From positions 1-8,272 of the forward strand of contig JBAZOD010000041.1 in the NCBI GenBank assembly GCA_041648955.1: a stretch of 8,272 bases of DNA, read 5' to 3'. The translations under genes and the position numbers were made by a program. Shown here one piece after another: positions 4,791 through 8,272 of this stretch. Source of the stretch: JBAZOD01 sp041648955 (GTDB lineage Bacteria; Patescibacteriota; Patescibacteriia; Patescibacteriales; JAQTRU01). The notes under the pieces were generated by a model. It made no database searches. It had not been told where the DNA came from and was given only the letters and a program-made list of their open reading frames with translations. Each line of letters begins with the position of its first letter. The first letter of the stretch is position 1.

Positions 4791-5291
4791 CTATGAGCCG
4801 AGCGGGAGAAAAAAAACTCCTCCTCCCTCCACATAGATATAGACATCTACAGCATATCTTATTTCACTGGTTTTTTCCCAAACACTATGTCCTTCCCAAT
4901 GATCATCGTCAAAAACACTCATACTAAGAAACCCTTCCGTGGTGATATATTTCTCATATCGGATGTAACACATCACATCCTTACCAACGGTATTTTTCAA
5001 ATCCTCCATATTCGCCTTACGACTATCAATAAAAATTTTAGTCTCAGGCGAAATATCCAAGGGCACATAAAACTTTGAACCCGGATACTCCGGAATATCA
5101 GAGGAAAGATAGAAAGAGCTCGATCCCAGGGGGTATTCTTGCAATACCCCCGACTTCCAATTTTCTTCTTTTTCGATTTTTACTTCTCTATACGGCCCTT
5201 CCTTCCAGCGCGTCTCAGCAGATACGGCCGAAGAGATAATAATTACTCCGAACAGCAATACGACGAGCGCGAAAACGAAAAACTTTTTCAT
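4791..5291 (-). CDS. Secreted protein of unknown function, 166 residues
   Basis: The first 25 residues are a classical signal peptide: MKK, a hydrophobic core (FFVFALVVLLFGVIIISS), and an A-V-S-A cleavage end before ETRW. There is no lipobox cysteine. The mature part, about 141 residues, is rich in aromatic residues and predicted strands (SSFYLSSDIP, GSKFYVPLDI, ETKIFIDSRKA, DVMCYIRYEKY, AVDVYIYVEGGGVFFLPL), suggesting a small beta domain outside the membrane. The segment KIFIDSRKANMEDLKNTVGKDVMCYI resembles beta-barrel proteins with an exposed loop, but no named family is recognised. AGGGAGGTAACCGT before ATG is the best Shine-Dalgarno sequence in the window. It lies 65 bp downstream of the 37-residue peptide gene under a consensus promoter, so high expression is likely. 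Codon use appears less AT-rich than its neighbours, a possible sign of transfer. Confidence 0.8.
   Translation of the reverse strand: MKKFFVFALVVLLFGVIIISSAVSAETRWKEGPYREVKIEKEENWKSGVLQEYPLGSSSFYLSSDIPEYPGSKFYVPLDISPETKIFIDSRKANMEDLKNTVGKDVMCYIRYEKYITTEGFLSMSVFDDDHWEGHSVWEKTSEIRYAVDVYIYVEGGGVFFLPLGS
5129..5151. repeat. Perfect 9-bp inverted repeat inside the secreted-protein gene
   Basis: GGGGGTATT (5129-5133 plus 5134-5137) and AATACCCCC (5143-5151) form a perfect hairpin around a 5-nt loop, with five G-C pairs at the base. It lies in the early mature region of the 4791-5291 gene (codons for GVLQEYPL). No U-tract follows on either strand, so it is not an obvious terminator. Confidence 0.7.
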
Positions 5292-5356
5292 ACGGTTACC
5301 TCCCTATTGTCGTCATCTCATTCCGTACGGTTTTTCTCAAACCATTGCCACGATAG

Positions 5357-5470
5357 TTAATACCGACTCTTATTTTCGCGTCTTTGACGCATCCGTTGCA
5401 GAATGGAACGCACAAAGTACCCAGTGAGTCCTCCCGCAAGAAAGATTAAAATCCAAAAAATTGTTTCCAT
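5357..5470 (-). CDS. Small membrane peptide, 37 residues
   Basis: ATG at 5470 is preceded by GAGGAGCAGGAA, a good ribosome binding site, and the frame ends in TAA at 5359-5357. The peptide has METIF then a hydrophobic span (residues 4-19, WILIFLAGGLTGYFV) and a strongly basic tail (RSILQRMRQRRENKSRY), which predicts one span with the tail inside. The GG..GY...R pattern resembles short N-terminal anchors such as that of RNase Y, but the protein stops there. It is the first gene after the consensus promoter at 5571-5599 and precedes the 166-residue secreted protein by 65 bp, so the two are probably one transcript. Function is unknown; partnership with the secreted protein is only inferred from position. 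Confidence 0.6.
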   Translation of the reverse strand: METIFWILIFLAGGLTGYFVRSILQRMRQRRENKSRY

Positions 5471-5570
5471 TTCCTGCTCCTCTCTCAAAGCGTAAATTTC
5501 AAAATATAACAAATGAGTATAATATACAATTTTAAGGTGCGAAAAATATATAAAAATATATTAATTTTAA

Positions 5571-5599
5571 ATTATATCATATTTAATAAAATATGTCAA
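5571..5599 (-). promoter_or_regulatory. Full-consensus sigma70 promoter
   Basis: On the - strand TTGACA (5599-5594), exactly 17 bp, then TATAAT (5576-5571), with TGA just before the -10. All twelve hexamer bases match consensus. Transcription would start near 5564 and read into the 37-residue peptide and secreted-protein genes. The flanking 5476-5630 region is extremely AT-rich and holds no gene. Confidence 0.88.
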
Positions 5600-5624
5600 T
5601 GATAAATATAAAATTTTAGCTTAT

Positions 5625-5660
5625 ATTAAATAAAAAAGAGGCATATTTTGCCCCTTTTTT
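5625..5660 (-). terminator. Intrinsic terminator of the gltX operon
   Basis: In the - strand RNA AAAAAAGGGGCA (5660-5649) pairs with TGCCTCTTTTTT (5643-5632) with one wobble around a 5-nt loop. The T run is within the arm and continues as TATTTAA. Confidence 0.85.
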
Positions 5661-5691
5661 GAAAAACAATTTTTTCCCACTGTTTTTCAAA
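5658..5691 (-). repeat. 11-bp perfect inverted repeat over the stop codon of the 49-residue gene
   Basis: TTTGAAAAACA (5658-5668) and TGTTTTTCAAA (5681-5691) are perfect inverted repeats around 12 bp. The right copy contains the TGA stop (5689-5687), and the left copy shares three bases with the terminator arm, giving two hairpins in tandem at the end of the transcript. Confidence 0.65.
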
Positions 5692-5836
5692 TCACGCCGG
5701 TGATTTTCGCTATCCCAAGCGATGAGAAAAAAGCGATGATAAAACCTCCCCAGATAGCTGCGCCCGTAACGTGAAAAAAAATAATCCAGGCTATCCAAAG
5801 AGCGAACGAAGAAAGAAATGCCAAAATTTTTTTCAT
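5687..5836 (-). CDS. Small hydrophobic membrane protein, 49 residues
   Basis: ATG at 5836 is preceded by AAGGGGAGTCTTAA, a clear ribosome binding site, and the frame ends with TGA at 5689-5687. After MKK nearly the whole peptide is hydrophobic, in two blocks: residues 4-21 (ILAFLSSFALWIAWIIFF) and residues 25-49 (GAAIWGGFIIAFFSSLG then IAKITGVI), joined by H-V-T. This predicts a helical hairpin of two spans. It starts 17 bp after the gltX stop and lies before the operon terminator, so it is co-transcribed with gltX. The family is not recognised and no catalytic residue is evident. An overlapping 60-codon frame at 5616-5798 reads across the terminator and is rejected. Confidence 0.7.
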   Translation of the reverse strand: MKKILAFLSSFALWIAWIIFFHVTGAAIWGGFIIAFFSSLGIAKITGVI

Positions 5837-5853
5837 TTAAGACTCCCCTTTCT

Positions 5854-7302
5854 TTAAAGCAGATTCATGGCAAATTTTATTCTCTTTAAACTCTCCTCTT
5901 TCCCTAATACCTCAGCCACGTCAAACGGACTGGGACTGGCTTTTCTGCCGGTCAAAGCAACACGCATCGGCCAGAGATAATCCCCTGTTTTTAACTCTTT
6001 AGCCTTGATGTAAGTTATCATAGCTTCTTCAAGAGAATCATTCACCCAATTTTTTTCTGGAATTTTTTCCAACTGTTCAGAAACTTCTTCCAAATTTTTC
6101 TTAATCTGCTCGGCGGTTAATTTTTTCCAGATTAATAATTCCGGTTCGTATTTTAACTCATCAGCAAAGAAAAATTCTATCGCCTCGCTGATATCGGATA
6201 ATTTTTTTAATCTCTCTTGCTCCAAGGCAATAACTTTTTTAATATACTCCTCACCCTTCGCTTCCCACTCTTTAGCTAAAAACGATTTGCATAATTTCAT
6301 TAATTCATCTAATGATTTTTGGCGTATATAGTAGCCATTAAGATAATCAAGTTTTTCTATATCAAAAACTGCGCCGGCTTTGTGAATTTTTTTTAAATCA
6401 AAATCCTTGATCAATTCTTCCATTGAATATATCTCTTTTTCTGTGCCCGGATTCCAGCCCAGAAATGCCAGATAATTTATCATGGCTTCAGGCAGATAGC
6501 CTTTTTTGATATAATCTTCAACCGCCACATCGCCCTTGCGTTTGGACATTTTTGTTCTGTCGGTATTCAGAAGCAGAGGCAAATGCGCCCATTTGGGAGC
6601 CTCCCAGCCAAAATATTCATACAGTAAAATATGTTTGGGAGTTGATGGCAGCCACTCTTCCGTCCGAGTAACGTGGGAAATTTTCATCAGATGATCATCC
6701 ACCACGACCGCCAAATGATAAGTGGGATAACCATCGGATTTCAAAAGAACTTGGTCGTCCAAATCATTTGTGTTATATGAAACCTTACCCCAAACCAAAT
6801 CATCTATTTCTACAACGCGGTCTGTCGGCATTTTCATTCTTATGACGAAGGGCGTGTTATCGGAAAGTTTTTGCGCAATTTCTTCTTTGGATAATTTTAA
6901 ACAACGCCGATCATATTTTGGCGCTTGTTTCTTGGCAGTTTGCTCTTGGCGCATTTCTTCCAAAGTTTTGGAATCGCAAAAACAATAATAAGCCAAACCT
7001 TTATCAACTAATTCCAACGCATATTTTTTATAAATTTCCAATCTTTGCGACTGGACATACGGCCCAAAATCTCCTCCCACATCCGGCCCTTCACTGTATT
7101 TGATTCCGGCCCACTTCAATCCATTATAAATAGCTTCGGAAGCGCCTTCGACAAATCTTTTCATATCCGTATCTTCCAAGCGCAAAATAAAATCACCCCC
7201 ATTTTTCTGAGCAAGAAGATATGAGTAAAGAGCTGTCCTTAAACTGCCAATATGCAAAAATCCAGTTGGACTAGGCGCAAAACGCGTTCGTATCTTAGAC
7301 AT
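5854..7302 (-). CDS. gltX: Glutamate--tRNA ligase (GluRS)
   Basis: This cytoplasmic class I synthetase joins glutamate to tRNA-Glu using ATP. The full 482-residue length is normal for the family. The N-terminal Rossmann fold starts with RFAPSPTGFLHIGS (HIGH-type motif at residues 17-20), and the second signature K-M-S-K-R is at residues 251-255 (RTKMSKRKGD). The insertion domain has C107-x-C109 and C134, three of the four positions of the zinc site known in some GluRS; the fourth ligand is not clear. Residues from about 310 form the helical anticodon-binding region. If the organism lacks GlnRS, this enzyme would also charge tRNA-Gln for GatCAB, but this cannot be seen here. It lies 22 bp after the ParB-like gene and 17 bp before a small membrane protein gene, all one operon. 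No Shine-Dalgarno sequence precedes the ATG. Confidence 0.97.
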   Translation of the reverse strand: MSKIRTRFAPSPTGFLHIGSLRTALYSYLLAQKNGGDFILRLEDTDMKRFVEGASEAIYNGLKWAGIKYSEGPDVGGDFGPYVQSQRLEIYKKYALELVDKGLAYYCFCDSKTLEEMRQEQTAKKQAPKYDRRCLKLSKEEIAQKLSDNTPFVIRMKMPTDRVVEIDDLVWGKVSYNTNDLDDQVLLKSDGYPTYHLAVVVDDHLMKISHVTRTEEWLPSTPKHILLYEYFGWEAPKWAHLPLLLNTDRTKMSKRKGDVAVEDYIKKGYLPEAMINYLAFLGWNPGTEKEIYSMEELIKDFDLKKIHKAGAVFDIEKLDYLNGYYIRQKSLDELMKLCKSFLAKEWEAKGEEYIKKVIALEQERLKKLSDISEAIEFFFADELKYEPELLIWKKLTAEQIKKNLEEVSEQLEKIPEKNWVNDSLEEAMITYIKAKELKTGDYLWPMRVALTGRKASPSPFDVAEVLGKEESLKRIKFAMNLL

Positions 7303-7324
7303 AATATTTCTAAATAAAAATTTA

Positions 7325-8095
7325 TTATTTTATCATTTTTGCGAATAAGCTTTTGATTTTTTGGTCGTGCGACCAGCCAATTATCCTTTTTAAAATCACT
7401 TCCCGGCCATTGCGATAATTTTTTTCTATCTCTCGGCCGATTCTAATAATAGCCTTATCCAAACTCTTGTCCTTATTATCAGCCTGATTATATAAATTTG
7501 ATAGAAAATAACAACGATTAGCGCTAATAAGCGGTTTGCCCTTGGGGTTAGTGGCAAATCCGACCCAGGCTTTTATAGTTTTTTTATTATCAATTAAAGC
7601 CAAAAGTGTCCGTCTCATGCCGTCAAAAACACGATAAGATTGGCCGGATTTATAAACTAAAATCGGAAAATGGTCTCTCTCTCGATGTTTAGCCAATCCT
7701 GTTTTTAAAATTTCCTGGCGCATTTTTTTATTTTTTCCCCAAGCTTGAGCAAAAAGCATCGGCTGACGGTTAAATTTTTTTACTATATACTTATCAATTA
7801 TAGGCGACATACCAGTCAAATAAATTTTATCCAAAGGTATATCCATTAATTTCCACTGATATTTGGTATCTGATAAAATCGTATAAACCTGTTTTAATTT
7901 CCAGCCCTCGGCAATGGCCGCCGTTAAATTCCAGAATGAAACTTCGCCTTCGCGTTTTTCTAAGTTTTCCAACGACTTATCAATTCTCCGAAAAAAATTA
8001 TCATCTTTTATATCATTAAATATCTTTCTGAATTCATGCCTTAAGTATTGTTTGGCAACTAAAACCGAATTTTTTGAAGGAGAATATTTTATCAT
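7325..8095 (-). CDS. Protein with a ParB-like (ParB/Srx-fold) domain, 256 residues
   Basis: Residues about 142-180 have the pattern of the ParB N-terminal nucleotide-binding fold: FPILVYKSGQSYRVFDGMRR, then a helix (TLLALIDN) and a strand (KAWVGF). The F-D-G-M-R-R motif (157-162) stands where ParB has G-x-x-R-x. The classic upstream strand may be MDIPLDKIYLTG at 84-95. Residues 1-80 are helical and basic (VAKQYLRHEFRKIF) and residues 205-256 are basic and helical; no certain helix-turn-helix was identified. Such domains bind or hydrolyse CTP or ATP in ParB and relatives, and also occur in nucleases and uncharacterised regulators. With one base between the preceding stop and this ATG, translation is probably coupled. 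A role in chromosome partitioning is not supported by the neighbours (gltX). Assignment is at domain level only. Confidence 0.6.
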   Translation of the reverse strand: MIKYSPSKNSVLVAKQYLRHEFRKIFNDIKDDNFFRRIDKSLENLEKREGEVSFWNLTAAIAEGWKLKQVYTILSDTKYQWKLMDIPLDKIYLTGMSPIIDKYIVKKFNRQPMLFAQAWGKNKKMRQEILKTGLAKHRERDHFPILVYKSGQSYRVFDGMRRTLLALIDNKKTIKAWVGFATNPKGKPLISANRCYFLSNLYNQADNKDKSLDKAIIRIGREIEKNYRNGREVILKRIIGWSHDQKIKSLFAKMIK

Positions 8096-8096
8096 A

Positions 8097-8270
8097 TTAT
8101 ATAAATTTATATAATAAATAAAAATTTAAAAAGATTGATAAAACTAAAATAATACTAACAATAATTAACGCCAAGCGCAACTTTTCCGCTTTTTCTTCTG
8201 CCTCCTCCCTGCTTTTCTTCAAGATAATATTAGTAACATCATTAACTAAATAAATAAATTTTTTCACATT
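8097..8270 (-). CDS. Small protein with a C-terminal membrane span (56 residues or more; may continue past the window)
   Basis: On the - strand the frame reads from the window edge, with a possible GTG start at 8267, to TAA at 8099-8097. Residues 1-31 from GTG are charged and helical (KKSREEAEEKAEKLR), and residues 32-53 are a hydrophobic span (LALIIVSIILVLSIFLNFYLLY) ending KFI, so it looks like a tail-anchored membrane protein with a cytosolic coiled coil. The true start could lie beyond the window. The stop and the ATG of the ParB-like gene are separated by one base, which implies translational coupling and one operon. Family not recognised. Confidence 0.6.
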   Translation of the reverse strand, partial: NVKKFIYLVNDVTNIILKKSREEAEEKAEKLRLALIIVSIILVLSIFLNFYLLYKFI

Positions 8271-8272
8271 AA

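Noticed and set aside
5503..5531. TTGTAT ... TGTTATATT as a second promoter for the 37-residue gene
   Set aside because: Spacer is 15 bp and both boxes are weak; the full-consensus promoter at 5571-5599 explains the transcript.
5616..5798. 60-codon - strand frame
   Set aside because: Runs through the operon terminator and overlaps the 49-residue gene, which has a ribosome binding site and a clear membrane-protein composition.

Overview
The window reads like a piece of a small, AT-rich bacterial genome, most likely from the Candidate Phyla Radiation (Patescibacteria, Parcubacteria-like). This is inferred from gene style: a divergent FtsQ-like tail, a lone Xer recombinase, an EnvC-like coiled-coil M23 hydrolase, many tiny membrane proteins and frequent starts without a Shine-Dalgarno sequence. 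TGA is used as a stop (for example at 2937 and 5687), so the code is standard and not the UGA-Gly code of Gracilibacteria/SR1.

Layout. Positions 1-1876 are on the + strand: the C-terminal end of an FtsQ-like division protein, a very AT-rich spacer with an array of TTAGCTAA palindromes, a 46-residue one-helix membrane protein, a leader holding a dif-like 28-bp site, and a complete Xer tyrosine recombinase. A bidirectional terminator (1895-1929) separates this from everything to the right, which is on the - strand. First comes a self-contained transcription unit of about 295 nt (near-consensus promoter 2190-2218, terminator 1895-1929) with no convincing ORF but several helices. It is the best candidate for an undescribed structured RNA. 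Next is a group transcribed right to left: EnvC-like M23 hydrolase (3342-4598), SprT-like metalloprotein (2937-3329) and an unknown 145-residue protein (2427-2864), ending at a strong terminator (2240-2274). The hydrolase mRNA begins with a long hairpin whose 5' arm can instead pair perfectly with the first codons of the gene, so it could act as a two-state RNA switch.

A third - strand unit has the best promoter in the window (TTGACA, 17 bp, TATAAT at 5571-5599). It encodes a 37-residue membrane peptide and a 166-residue secreted protein with a textbook ribosome binding site; neither is recognised. The fourth - strand unit runs from the right edge: a 56-residue tail-anchored-like protein, a ParB-like-domain protein, glutamyl-tRNA synthetase (gltX) and a 49-residue hydrophobic peptide, ending in a hairpin terminator.

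Together the region mixes division, chromosome resolution, cell-wall remodelling and translation genes. The convergent gene orientation around 1.9 kb, the Xer gene and the dif-like site are consistent with a replication-terminus neighbourhood, but that is inference. No tRNA, rRNA, CRISPR array, insertion sequence or defence gene was seen.
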